Under the pieces are notes generated by a model, which worked only from the letters and a program-made list of their open reading frames with translations, made no database searches and was not told the origin of the DNA. A stretch of 64,000 bases of DNA, from contig VZSE01006621.1 in the NCBI GenBank assembly GCA_013398275.1, positions 319,296 to 383,295 of the forward strand, in the 5' to 3' direction. The DNA is from Promerops cafer. Its lineage: Eukaryota; Chordata; Aves; Passeriformes; Nectariniidae. Shown here piece by piece: positions 13,540 through 24,600 of the stretch; positions within the stretch are counted from its first letter, which is position 1, and each line of letters starts with the position of its first letter. The position numbers and the translations under genes were made by a program.

Positions 13540-13920
13540 AGTATCCTGGTGAAGGAGCTGGGTTAGTTTAACCTGGAGAAGAGGAGACTCAGGGGAGATG
13601 TTGTCACTACCTCGAAGGAGGTTGTAGCCAAGTGGGAGTCAGTCTCTTCTCCCAGGCAAGTGGTTACAGAACAAGAGGACACAGTCTTATCTGCACCTGG
13701 GGAGGTTCAGGTTAGACATCAAGGAAAATTTCTTCATGGAAAGGATTGTTAAGATTGGAATGGGCTGCTCAGGGAGGTGGTAGTATCACTGTCCCTATGG
13801 CTGGATGTGGCACTCAGTATCATGGTCTAGCTCACAAGATGGTGTTTGGTCATAGATTTGACTTGATGGTCTTGAAGGTCTTTTCCAGCCTAAACAGTTC
13901 TTTGATTCTGAGATTCTGTG
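13540..13920 (+). mobile_element. CR1 LINE, 3' UTR portion with intact 3' end
   Basis: This is a 5'-truncated CR1 copy on the plus strand. The order of recognisable CR1 3'-UTR words is: gagctgggttagtttaacc, gagaagaggagactcagggg, the cttctcccaggcaa block, aacaagaggacacagtctta, the 'aatttcttcatgga' block, 'ggaatgggctgctcaggga', 'ctggatgtggcactcagt', 'ggtctagct' and 'tggtcttgaaggtc'. It ends with the terminal octamer-like repeats at 13905-13920 (gattctg/agattctgtg). The intact 3' end with a missing 5' portion is what target-primed reverse transcription leaves. The open frame at 13746-13931 is a chance frame within it. Confidence 0.93.
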
Positions 13921-15095
13921 GGGGGTTTTAAATAGTATTTCCATTCTGGTGGACAGATTAAATATCTTGTTTTCAGCAAATTCTATCTCTTATGGGTGAT
14001 TTGATTTTATCAGCCACCCGTCAGTTTTACTTTACTACTGTGATGCTAGACCCTAGCTTTTTATGACATCCCTTTTCTGTGTGGCACACTTGCTATGATG
14101 CCTGAATGGTGATAGGTTGCAAATTATAGCTTGCAATGCTCACATTTATAAAAGGATGATCATGAAAATTCTAGAAATGCTGGTCTTGACAGCAGAACTT
14201 ATGCAGCTAAAACCTTTTTGTTTTAATTTACTTAAATGAGGAAAAATGTTTTCATTGAGCAGAAAGGATAAAACATTGTTTTCTGAGGATTTAGTGTTTC
14301 TTTCAAATATAAGGTGAATGACTGATAGTTACTCTGAATCTACAGAACTGCCCTAAATAATTTGTGAAAAAACTGTATGAAAATATGTATGCATAAATAT
14401 TCACATGCTTTGGGCTGGACTAAAATGATGAAAAAAATGTCATTCTAGAGTGAAAGACACTGCTTCAGTAAGTGAGATATGAACTAAAATTGTCCAGGTC
14501 AAAACTGTCCACTGGAAAAACAAATAATTATTATGGATGAGATCACCAAAAACCTTGGTGTATATATCTATGTACAGGAAATAAAACAATTTTTAAAAAT
14601 TACAAATTAATTCCTAATGTATTTACATTCTTATAACATGTTTGGGGAGGGAGACAAAACTGTAATTGTAAAGCAGTCAAAGCCAGCTAGTTTGCTTTTC
14701 TGGGGCGATGCGACCAGTAAGCCTGCTGTCAGCATGTGGCTACCATCTGAGTTGGAAAGCAAAAAAACTAGAAAAACAACAGCTCCTTGGTGGGAATAAA
14801 TGTACAGACTACCAAAATCTTGAAGAAGGCTGATTCTGAAGTTGATCTGCTGTGGCTGATGGCTGGGCTACCAGCCAAATCAGACATGCTGGTGTGTTGG
14901 AGTGGGTGTACTTTTTCCTCAAACTTGTGGTGCTTGCCTGTCACAGCTGGACCACAGTGTTTTGCATGAGTTTGTATTCCATGCAGAATGTGGATTTGTT
15001 GTAGGATAGAGTTCATGGAATAGAAATAATAATTTACCCACTATACTCAAATTCTGTCATTAAAAAAAAAAAAAAAAAAAACCAAACAAATAAAC
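13921..15095. other. non-coding stretch, unassigned
   Basis: No gene or recognised repeat is seen. The open frames at 14617-14799 and 14768-15016 lie on opposite strands, and neither has a known motif. An A run occupies 15062-15081 and abuts the next CR1. Confidence 0.5.
15062..15081. repeat. poly(A) tract
   Basis: About 20 A residues, followed by an ac-rich spacer (accaaacaaataaac) that runs into the 3' end of the adjoining minus-strand CR1. CR1 elements do not use a poly(A) tail, so this is either slippage next to the element or a feature of the pre-insertion site. Confidence 0.75.
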
Positions 15096-15320
15096 AATAG
15101 AATCATAAAATGATTTGTGCTGGAAAATACCTCTAAGGTCATTGAGTCCCATTGTTAGCCTGACACTGCCAAGTCTACCACTTAGTTCCATAGTTACAGG
15201 TCTTTTAAAGAAAACCAGGGAAGATGACTTAACCAGTTCTCTGGGCAGCCTGTTCCGATTCTTGACAACCACTTTCGTGAACTATTTTTTCCATATATCA
15301 AAAATAAAATCTAATGCATT
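15096..15320 (-). mobile_element. CR1 LINE, 3' UTR fragment
   Basis: Minus-strand copy. On the plus strand the element starts with its 3' terminus 'atagaatcataaaatg'. It continues with 'ggaaaatacctctaaggtc', 'attgagtcccattgttag', 'cactgccaag', 'caggtcttttaaaga', 'ctctgggcagcctgttcc' and 'cttgacaaccactttcgtg', then fades into AT-rich sequence by about 15320. It is 5'-truncated and diverged. A minus-strand open frame at 15060-15272 is an artefact of this 3' UTR. Confidence 0.88.
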
Positions 15321-16657
15321 TTACTTTTGGGGTTCTGTCCTCACGGCTACAACAAATTACCTTAATTTTCTCATCAAACTACCTTAAATTTCTCCACAAC
15401 ACATCTGATTCATGACTTTGTAGCTAAGAAAAAAGGAGCATGTGAGCAGAACAGTTTGTAGTGATGTAGCCCTGCAATACAGCATTGCCATTGCTAATGC
15501 TGGATGTCTGTAAGGCCTCAGGGCTGGGGCTTATCAGGCCTGCTGTGAGTGAACTTTTGTTGACCTGCCTGCAAATTTGTTCTGCTTGGTTTAGCAGTGA
15601 CAGAAATTTCCTCATTTGATCAGGTGACTACAGATGCTTTGCTCAACTTTTAGAACAGCAAAATCATAGTCGCAGTAAGTAGTTATTCTGAAAAATATGC
15701 ACAGCTCTAATACAATGCCATAAAATGGAGAAATACATATGTGGTAGGACAGCAGTGGCCTGGAGAAGTGAGTACACAGGACATGGTGCAGAGGAGTTCA
15801 GGCACAGGGGTAATAAGAGATAGGGAGCAGACAAGGCACTGGAGACAATGCAACAGTGAACAATTCAACATTCATGGTCAGTTAAAGAAATTCTGTCATG
15901 GAGCTGGACAATATTGGTTTAGGGGTAATAAGGAAAAAAAAAATCTTGTATCTTGAGCATGTGGATGTATACTGAATTTAGATGTTACATGGAGCTTCAG
16001 ACCAATGAAGAAAGAAAAAGACTGTTTAAGTGTCTTATTAAATGCATCAACATTACCCCAGCTGGTTGCTTAGACAGAGGTAGGGAAACCCTGAACATGA
16101 ACATCACAGTCCTTCCTGTAAAGAACTCCAGAAGTCCAAAAGTCATAGCCAACCTCCTCGCCTGCAACAGACCCATACAGAGCAGAATGAAAACACCAAC
16201 CTCAGGGCCCAGTGGGGCATTGGGAGGGTGGCCATAATACTTGGAATAGGGGCTGAATCTGAAAAGTGTCTGCACAGTGATTATATCTGCATTCCTTTTT
16301 CTGGTAACAACTAGATCTAGACTAATGAAGATTAGATTCATTATTTCATTTATCCACAACTGAGATCTTGGCTTCACTTATAGATAAGAGGCTCTTTTTA
16401 GCTTTCAGCAAGATTAAGTATGTTATAATGACTTCACATTGCTTGGCAATCATTGTGCTATCAAGTAATTTTAGCAGTTAAATGTGCATCTTACTGTCAC
16501 CAATTTTAAAGAATTAGATTTTGTTATTTTATGTGGCTTGGGAGAAAAAAATAATATAAGCCTATAAAAATAGTTTAATTGATAACTGTCTTCAATAAAA
16601 GTTCAGCAAGAAGTTTCACTCTAAGATCTACACAGAGACTGCTTGAAATGAGACAGT
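15321..16657. other. non-coding stretch, unassigned
   Basis: There is no recognisable repeat or gene. Part of it (about 15470-15620 and 16040-16240) is less AT-rich than its surroundings and produces overlapping open frames on both strands (15953-16237 plus, 15997-16377 minus). Neither has identifiable domains or splice signals that I would trust. Confidence 0.45.
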
Positions 16658-16705
16658 GGAAGGAAGGAAGGAAGGAAGGAAGGAAGGAAGGAAGGAAGGA
16701 AGGAA
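16658..16705. repeat. (GGAA)12 microsatellite
   Basis: Twelve perfect tandem GGAA units, followed by an A/C-rich unique flank. A second short GGAA remnant (two to three units) reappears directly after the N at 16806. The gap therefore lies within, or was produced by, this repeat. Confidence 0.95.
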
Positions 16706-16707
16706 AA

Positions 16708-16805
16708 ACAGAACCAAAGAACCAAAACCCAGCAAAACAAACAAACAAAAAACCTCAAAACCAACCCTCATAACCATATATAAATATTAGATATCAACCT
16801 CTATA
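16708..16805. repeat. 98-bp direct repeat, copy 1
   Basis: This sequence begins with acagaaccaaag and ends with cctctata immediately before the N at 16806. It is repeated at 16821-16918, 113 bp downstream, with no difference that I can find by eye. The copy follows a GGAA tract, as does the second one. Confidence 0.95.
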
Positions 16806-16806
16806 N
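16806..16806. other. single N: unresolved base or closed gap
   Basis: One of only two ambiguous bases in the window. It sits exactly between the end of the first 98-bp copy and a shortened GGAA tract leading into the second copy. This is the signature of two contig ends that overlap but were joined without merging. Confidence 0.8.
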
Positions 16807-16820
16807 GGAAGGAAGGACAA

Positions 16821-16918
16821 ACAGAACCAAAGAACCAAAACCCAGCAAAACAAACAAACAAAAAACCTCAAAACCAACCCTCATAACCATATATAAATAT
16901 TAGATATCAACCTCTATA
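16821..16918. repeat. 98-bp direct repeat, copy 2
   Basis: This is identical to 16708-16805. Its upstream flank is ggaaggaaggacaa against ggaaggaaaa in copy 1, and its downstream flank continues into unique sequence (ttaatggtgataatt). Either a real tandem duplication or, more likely, a false duplication at a gap. Confidence 0.95.
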
Positions 16919-17059
16919 TTAATGGTGATAATTAGGGATTGTAACAAATAAATATATAAAACAATAAATACAGTCAAAATAGTAATGTCTCTGATTTTCT
17001 TGTCTCCACACAGATGCAATCAATGTTCATGTCCAGGATGAATAGGAGGCTTATGTGCC

Positions 17060-17260
17060 ACAATGGAGATTTTGATTGGACTTTAGGAAAGCTGGAACAG
17101 GTTGCCCAAAGAATATTATGAGTCTCCAAGACTGAAGGCTTTTGAGGGCAGCCTGAAAATACACTTGACAGCCATGAGCTAGGTAAGTCTGATCATGCTA
17201 TGAAGGGGATGCTCTGTAGTTCTTTTCCAGCTGGACTGTACAACAACACTGTGCCATTTA
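17060..17260 (+). mobile_element. probable old CR1 3' UTR fragment
   Basis: Several CR1 3'-UTR phrases appear in the correct order and spacing. They are 'ctggaacaggttgcccaaag', then 'gagtctccaagactgaagg', then a diverged 'cacttgacagccatgagc' and finally 'gtagttcttttccagctgg'. Divergence is high and the terminal octamers are not recognisable, so both ends are approximate. It could be chance resemblance beyond the 'caggttgcccaaag' core. Confidence 0.5.
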
Positions 17261-20200
17261 CCTTTGATCTGTTGAATGCTGGCCTGGGAATGCTGGTTTC
17301 ATGGGACAGCTCCAGCTTAGTCCATGAGAAATGCTATGTTTCTTTGTTTGCTTGCTATTTAATTTCGGTCTTATTTTGGAATAAACCCAGATTTTAGAAA
17401 GCTTCCCACGAAGTTCAAAACCTATTATTGAGTCAGATTTAGTGCAGAGCTTATGTCTGACACCTTCCAGGGTAATGGCATTCCACAGTCTCGTTACTTT
17501 TAGGTTTCAGAAACACTTCAGAAATCTTCCCAAAACCACAGTTGCCTTGATGCTATTTTCTCAGCATCTACACAGAAAATAGAGCTCTTGTTTCTATTTA
17601 AGAACTCCAGAGATAGTGTGACAGGAAATCAAGAAGTTTATGATTAACAAAAGGTCATCTTAGCCACAGAAAAGGAAAAAGAAACCAAATCAAGAGCAAA
17701 AACAATCTTTAGGTATTAGAGAAGCAGTTTGCAAAGTTACCTTAAAAAAAAAGAAAAAGGAAAAACAGCAGAAAAATGCAGGAAAATGTCACTCCAAGGA
17801 CAAGTTTGTTCTGTTCTTTTTTTCTGTGAGTTAATGATGGCCTGAGTACTAGAAGCCCATGCTACAATCTTAGTTCTGGTAGTGATTCTTGTGTTACTGA
17901 ACTGCTACTTTTCTAAGAAAAGTAGCATCTCTAATTATTTTTAAGGGCTGTAATTCTTGCTTTTAATAAAAAAAAAAATCAATTTTTCTATTTTTTCCCA
18001 AAATTCAACTTAAAGGCATTATAGAATTGATCAAAATAAGCATCAATTAGTTACACCAAAGGCTTTATTTTGCTTCTCTTAGACAAAATAAATTGAAAGA
18101 AGGTGATATAGATTTTATATATACACCTCTCAGACTTCACGAAAGATATGAAAAGGAGTTCAGAGAATAAATCTTGATGTTTGTTTGCATATATGTTACT
18201 GATCCATCTCTCTTTTCACAGAGGTAAAATCTGTAAATTGCTTACATTCTGTTTCTGTATGCAGGTAGACACAGAGATGAGTTGTGCTTTTCTATGAACG
18301 CAATAATCTAGCATCTTTCAAAGGCTGGTGATGAATGCTAATATGCCTAATGACAGCACCCTGAATCAGGATGGCAATTGTGTACTTGGCTTTTAAATTC
18401 ATCTTCTTAGTCTCATATACCTGGTCACATCTTGGGGGCACTAAGGCAAACATTTAAATAAGTACAAATGGTGTTTGAATACAGCCTTCCATTCTAGCAC
18501 AGAATGCTGGTTTTTAATTCAAGATATTATATCTCTACCAAATATAATATAAAGCATGTACAAAGAAGATTAGGCACAGAATATCATTAAAAGCCTGTAT
18601 CAAAGAATCCAGTGGCAAAAATGTTCTTTCTGCTCTTTAGTTTTGGCCTCTGGAGGTGCCATAAAGAGAGATACTGTTTTGATCCTGCACATAATGATTT
18701 TAAAGGAGTAGAGGGAAAAATATTTTCCACCTTCATGAGATTTCCACCTTTATACTTCCTCAGTCATAACAAGTAGGGTGTTCAGAAGCAACCAAGGAAA
18801 ACTGCTTCTCTAAAAGCAATTATTGTCTTAGAGGGTGTGATGACATGAAAGGTTATCCAACCTACAAGTGTGCATTACATACCTTTTTTAATACTGTAAT
18901 ACATAAAGACCTGGAGACCCGACCACTCTAAAACAGGTGGACAAGTCAAACTGATTCCAAAGTGGGCCCAGAGGGAGCCCAGGAATATAACAGACATCAG
19001 TTTCAATTTAAAGATGTTCTATGTCACAGAGTTTAGAGTCGCTCGGGTGTGCCCAGTGAGAGTCCAAGGTCTCATAAAAGGCTTGTGCAGATAAATTGGC
19101 TTGTTAAATAAAAGTATGTACAGCACAGGAAGGTCTCAGAAAGAGAGGGTCCATTTTGGATAAAAGTCCTTTTTTCTATCAAAAAGACATAGTAAAGCAT
19201 AAAACATCAGAACATCACCATTTCAAGCAGCCAATTAATGCTGTTAATTTCTATATTTCACCTGGGGCAGCCAAATGATGATGATGCTTTCTGTTCTTTC
19301 AGACCAAATTTTTTTAAATTGTTTTCCTGTTCTTGGGCTAGAGCAGGCAGCAGTAGGTAATGATCCTTACTTTCTCAGGATGTTTTACCCCTTATTACAA
19401 ATCAATTTTTTTAAATTACTTTAAAACTATTTGTTGTCATTACAGTTCTTTGCTTTCACAATTAGGTTTTGTCAGTTTCTAGACACTTAGATGCACTTCA
19501 AAGATGCTGGCTCTTTTTTGTTGTTGTTGTTTTCAAATGTGCTTCTGGTTCCCAGCTCCAGTTCCCATGCTCACAGTTCCCAGGCTGGCAGGCAATTTCT
19601 CCATCAGTATTTCAGAAGGCATTTTCTTCTGATTGGTCATCTTCCCTTTCTAACAAGGTTGCTTTTCTGGCTGCTCATATCATAGGGAGAGAGGGAAAGG
19701 AGGTGTAATTCCAAGATCCATATTATTAATCTTATTTGTGTTCTGGAATGATCTTACTCCTTTCTAGAAGTGTCTCAACCCAGACGCTATTTATGACTCA
19801 TGACACTGGGAAAAATGCATAAAAAACACTTGAAAAAATCAACAAGGATGACCCTGTATTTTATGCATTATTGTTCCATTGTGTTTGAATGTCCTTACTG
19901 GAAAAAAAAGGAGTTAAAGTCCAGCCTAACTGGAATTCATTATTCAGTAGTCACCCTTATTAAAATGTTATTGTAATGAGAAAACAAAAAATGATATATT
20001 TTGTTATTTCAGGCTTTCTTCTGAGACCGGAAAAATAATCAAAAGGAAGGAGGAGGGTTGGATTGTGCATAGCATAATACAAGGACTTGTGTATATAACT
20101 GTAGAGCAAAAAATGTGAATTGGAAAGAGAGGGCAGTAGCACACATGGTTTTGCATTACTAGAAGTCATCCTGTATAGCTGCCAACTATAACTTCCCATC

Positions 20201-20835
20201 AAACAGGGAAAACATCATATAGTTAAGCACACCATTAGTATGCTTAAAATAACATTTAGATTCTTAGTGATGTACTTAACCTCAATATATGTCTATATTA
20301 CCTTCTCTCCAAAGTCTGGGTGAAAAGGCTTTTAAGAACCCTTTTCAGATTTGCTTAAAAATGTGTTTCTGTCTGAAATCTGCAATACCTTTCCCTCAAA
20401 TGGAAATACCAGGCTGTAAAATTATGCAAGTAAGGTTAAAAAGACTCTGTACTGCTACTGCTTGTCTTCCAAAAAAGGACTTCAAAAAGGAATGGTTGCT
20501 GATTAACAGTGTAGGTTTGATCTTTCAGAGACAAAAATTTACTTTTTTTGAAAAATATCAGCAAGTCTTAGGGCAGGTAGATGGAGTAGTATTTCTTTAA
20601 AAGACAAAACTATAATGGCAAGAAATCCAATTAATTGTCACTGGTATGTGGAAGAAGTAAGGCCTTTTGCTCTCCAGAAAATGGTAGATATTACTACTTA
20701 TGATAACTACTGTTTTGGATTGGGTTGTTTTTCATGTTTGGGTTCTGTGAGGGGGTTGTTTCTTTGTTTGTTTGTTTTTTCAGTTAATGCTACCTGTGAA
20801 AATTTGTCTTAAATTGCATGACAGTGTGATAGTTT
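17261..20835. other. non-coding stretch, unassigned
   Basis: No gene or clear repeat is seen. There are short A and T runs near 17743-17762 and 17968-17980. The segment 18900-19140 is more GC-balanced than its flanks (words such as gtcgctcgggtgtgcccag) and does not match any repeat I know. A TTTG-rich tract at 20755-20780 lies just upstream of the next CR1. The longest open frame, 20289-20600 (103 codons), has no motif. Confidence 0.5.
20755..20780. repeat. (GTTT)n low-complexity tract
   Basis: Four to five tttg units, with T-rich ends, about 55 bp upstream of a CR1 5' boundary. Confidence 0.65.
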
Positions 20836-21679
20836 ACAGATGATGTTGATTTGGGTGGGAGAGTTGATTTGCTGGAGGGTAGGAAGGCTCTTCAGAGGCA
20901 TATGGACAGGATGGATCAATAAGTCAAGGCCAATTGTGAGAGGTTCAACAGTGCCAAGTGCCAGGTTCTGCCCTCGGATAACAACAACCTCAGGCAGTGC
21001 TACAGGCTGGAGGATGAGTGACTGGTAAATGGCCCAGCAGAAAAGAACCTGCAGATTCGGCCTACTGAATATGAGCCAGCAGCGTGCCCAGGTGGCCAAG
21101 AAAGACAATGGTCTGTATCAACAAAAGTGTGGACAGCAGGACCAGAGAAGTGATTGTCCCCTTGTACTCAGCACTGGTGAGGCTACACCTCAAGTGCTGT
21201 GCTCTGTTTTGGACCCCTCACCACAGGAAGGAAAAGACACTGAGATGTTGGAGCGTGTCCCGGGAAGGGTAATGGAGCTGGTGAAAGGTCTGGAGTACAG
21301 CTAGTATTTGTCTGAGGGAGCTGGGATTATTTAGGCTGGAGAAGAGAAGGCTCGGGGGAGACTTTATTCCTCTCTATCACTACCTGAAATGAAATTGCAG
21401 CCATGTGGGGGTTGGTCCCTTCTCCCAAGTAACAAGAGACAAGGCAATAGGCAATGGCCTCAAGTTGTTCCAGGGGAAGTTTCAGTGGGATGTTAGGAAT
21501 AATTTCTTCTCTCCAAGGGTTGTCTTTTGGAACGGGCTACCCAGAGAAGTGGTTGAATCCCCAGCCCTGGAGGTATTTAAAAAATGGGTGGAGTTGGCAC
21601 TTAGGAACATGGCGGTGTCAGGTTAATAGTTGGACTCATCTTAAAGGTCTTTTCCAACCTGAAGGATTCTATGACTCTT
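20836..21679 (+). mobile_element. CR1 LINE, ORF2 3' end plus 3' UTR
   Basis: One of the longer CR1 copies in the window, plus strand, with the original 3' end. The left half covers the end of the ORF2-derived region: 'gttgatttgctggagggtag', 'ggctcttcagagg', 'ggccaattgtgagaggttc', 'gtgccaagtgccaggttctg', 'gagccagcagcgtgcccag', 'ccttgtactcagcactgg' and 'gatgttggagcgtgtcc'. The right half is the 3' UTR: 'gagaagagaaggctcggggg', 'ggttggtcccttctcccaag', 'ggaacgggctacccagagaa', 'ccctggaggtatttaaa' and 'aaggtcttttccaacctgaa', ending 'ggattctatgactct'. Frames inside it (20840-21304, 21405-21687 and minus 20809-21108) are decayed or antisense readings. No functional product is possible because the reverse-transcriptase core is absent. 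Confidence 0.93.
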
Positions 21680-24600
21680 TCAGATGATTCAAAAGGTGAA
21701 TATGCTTGACAAATTCCCAAATTGCTACTTCTCTTCCTTCTTAACAAAAAGGGCAATTTGAACACTACAAAGGAAGATACTGTGAACTATGTTGTTTTTA
21801 GTTCCTTTGAAATGCTTGCATCCTATTCTGAGTCTCTTTAAGAAAATCACGTCAGAAAAAGAAAGGAAAAGGTGAAAGCTGCCTGTTGTGTGTTATTCAT
21901 ATAGCATAAACGTAAAGGACACAAACAGTTCTGAATGGAAGTAGAGAAGATGAACAGCAAAAAACTTGCAAGAAGAAATTACTGTAAGCCTTGTGGTTCA
22001 TTTCTGGTTTGGTCAATTTTTTTTCCAAAGCAAAGTATTTAATATTTCATTCTCCTCTGGTTTCAACTAAAAGAATTAAGTTATTGTCCTAAAGGTATTA
22101 TTAAATCCTGCAATTCTAAACTATTATCAGGAAGCACTGGACATAATGAGGGCCAATTTGGCTCTCAATATGTACTGAAGCCTGTCAGCTGGAGGCTTGA
22201 GTTAGAATTTTAGGCTGCATCAACTACATTTATAATACTGATCTCATATTTTGTAAAAGAGAGTGTTTATAGAACAGGAAATAATACATTAGAAAAGTTA
22301 TTTTCAATGTGAATTCGAAGATGTTTACATAATTTTGAATAGCATTATATATGTGCATAAACATCTATTGTCACATGCATACCTAGACCATGACAAAATT
22401 CCCACTTCCATGCTTCATTAGTAGTCTCTGAATTTAGCTGTTTATATCCTGATGAAAATTTCCAGTAGACATCTTTATTATATCATTGCTACTATCCATA
22501 TCTCTTACACCTCATCAGAATCTGCTGCTAATGGTTAGCATAGTCCTAGTTTTCTCTGGTAAACTGCCCTCTAAACCACTATGAGAAACCAACTGAATGG
22601 TGAAGCTTCACCACTTCATGAGGTTCTAGTTATTTCGGTTTCATTTAATTTTTAGTAATGCAGATAGACAGCAAACTAATTTATTGCATTTCCAGTCTTT
22701 TCAGTTTAACATAACTCCAATTCATGCTTGTATTTGAAGTAGCTTTTTTAAACTAAAAAGTCATTTTCATAGCAAAAGAATATTCATGCTCAGAAATAAC
22801 AATCATGAGAGAAAAACCTAATGCCTGTGATAAGTTTTACTTACAAGCTCTTTCTCCTGATTTCTCAGATATGTTCAACTACTTTTAACAAGATGCATAA
22901 TGCTTAATGTCTGTGCTGGTATCACAAAGTCAACAGATAAACTTTAAGCAAAAGATCTCTGTGAAATTAGAAATACTCATAGTAGAACTTCAATAACAAA
23001 AGAAAGCAGAAAGATCCTTCTTTTTCTGGAAATTCTGTCTTTTAGGAACCTTGATAAATAAGATCTGCATTTAAGAAATTCTATTTCTGTTCTCCCTCCA
23101 AATTTTTGTTAACATCTGTGAATGTAGAGCTTCCTGTAATCCTCAGGACATAGGATTTATATGGACAGTGAGCGCTAAGAATCTAAGCTGAGTTTGATGA
23201 ACTCTTTTGTCTTAGGAGCAACATATTCACATCAAATGGCACATCTGCTTCTGATACCATCACACCCACTTGTGATAACAATCTAAACAGGTGAAAGTCC
23301 CGTAGGTAGTGCTAAAGGTAGAGCAGGCATAACTTGCTCAGTAAGTTAAAGAGTTCAAAATAAAAGGCCTGTCAGTCTCAGTTTGAGATTGGATAATCTA
23401 TTTCTTGAAAGGAAGATAGATTTTTGGCTATAGAGATTACCAGAACCTGAAAAAAATATTATGAAATTTAAATGTCAAAATCAGATGTAGACACTGACAA
23501 GCAGAAAATTGTCCTATGTGCCCATCACAGTCCATGGAAAGTGGCAGACAATTCTGTGCCAAACATGACTTCTTTTAGCAAGTTAATTCTGCTATTTCAG
23601 AATTGATGTCAGCTACCATTTGAGATCCCCTAGGAGACTTCTGACATCCACATAGGATTTGCAGGTAAAGAAATCAAGACAAATTACTCACTTAATTGGC
23701 AGCTAAAGCTCAGGTGAGATATCATAGAGAGCATTTAATGTCATTAGACCCCTATACAGAAGTAACTGAATTATCTTGAGGTGTCTATATGAGGATGGGA
23801 TTAACTAAATCTTACAATAGCTTTTCTCAGGGATTGCAAAGGGAGTCTGTGGTGATTAACTCAAGTAAGATATCTGCCATCTAGGTGTCTACATCTGATT
23901 GGTAAATTACATCCCTTTTTACCCTGGAGGGGAAAGACAGTGGTTCCTAGGAAATGAATACATAAAATGTGAAAGTAACAGAGACTTGGGGATGTATAAA
24001 TCTAAGGGAGGAATAAGTCTGAGAGTTAAAGAATTACATTTAGGTGTCTCTAGGTTAGTAGGTGTGTAAGCTCCCTATATAGTTGATGAACATCTAGTTA
24101 TTGAAATAAATGCAGTCCAGAACATCAACACTATTAGAGTTCAACACTTAGAGTTCTCTAAGTCTCATTCTAGACATCTTCATAAGCAGATAAAACAGGT
24201 CTAACAGGAAACTACCACACTTCTGGAATTGAAGATCAGAAATTTTGTATTTACATAATTGCATTCTGCCTAAAGCTGACTATACTGGCAAGTATAGAAT
24301 TCAGTTGGGACAGACTGTTTTTCCAAGTTAGTTGTAATTCGCCACTTAATTATTTGCAGATTTAACCCATTTGTGTCTATATGACACTACAAGAATGTGG
24401 TATAACATTATAAAGCCCTGTATAGTATATTCTGATGAGGTGAATAGCATGCTAAATTTGGAGTCAGCAATTATAACTTTTATGTTGCCATATGTAAACA
24501 CATAAACAACTAATTATTAAAGAAACTGTCGGTTAAATAAATTTCAAAATATATACCAAAATACCTAAACCTTCAGTTAGCAAAGCCCAAAAGATGTGCT

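Noticed and set aside
16658..16705. GGAA and TTTCC arrays considered as a CRISPR-like or satellite array
   Set aside because: They are simple short-unit microsatellites with no spacers, in a vertebrate genome.
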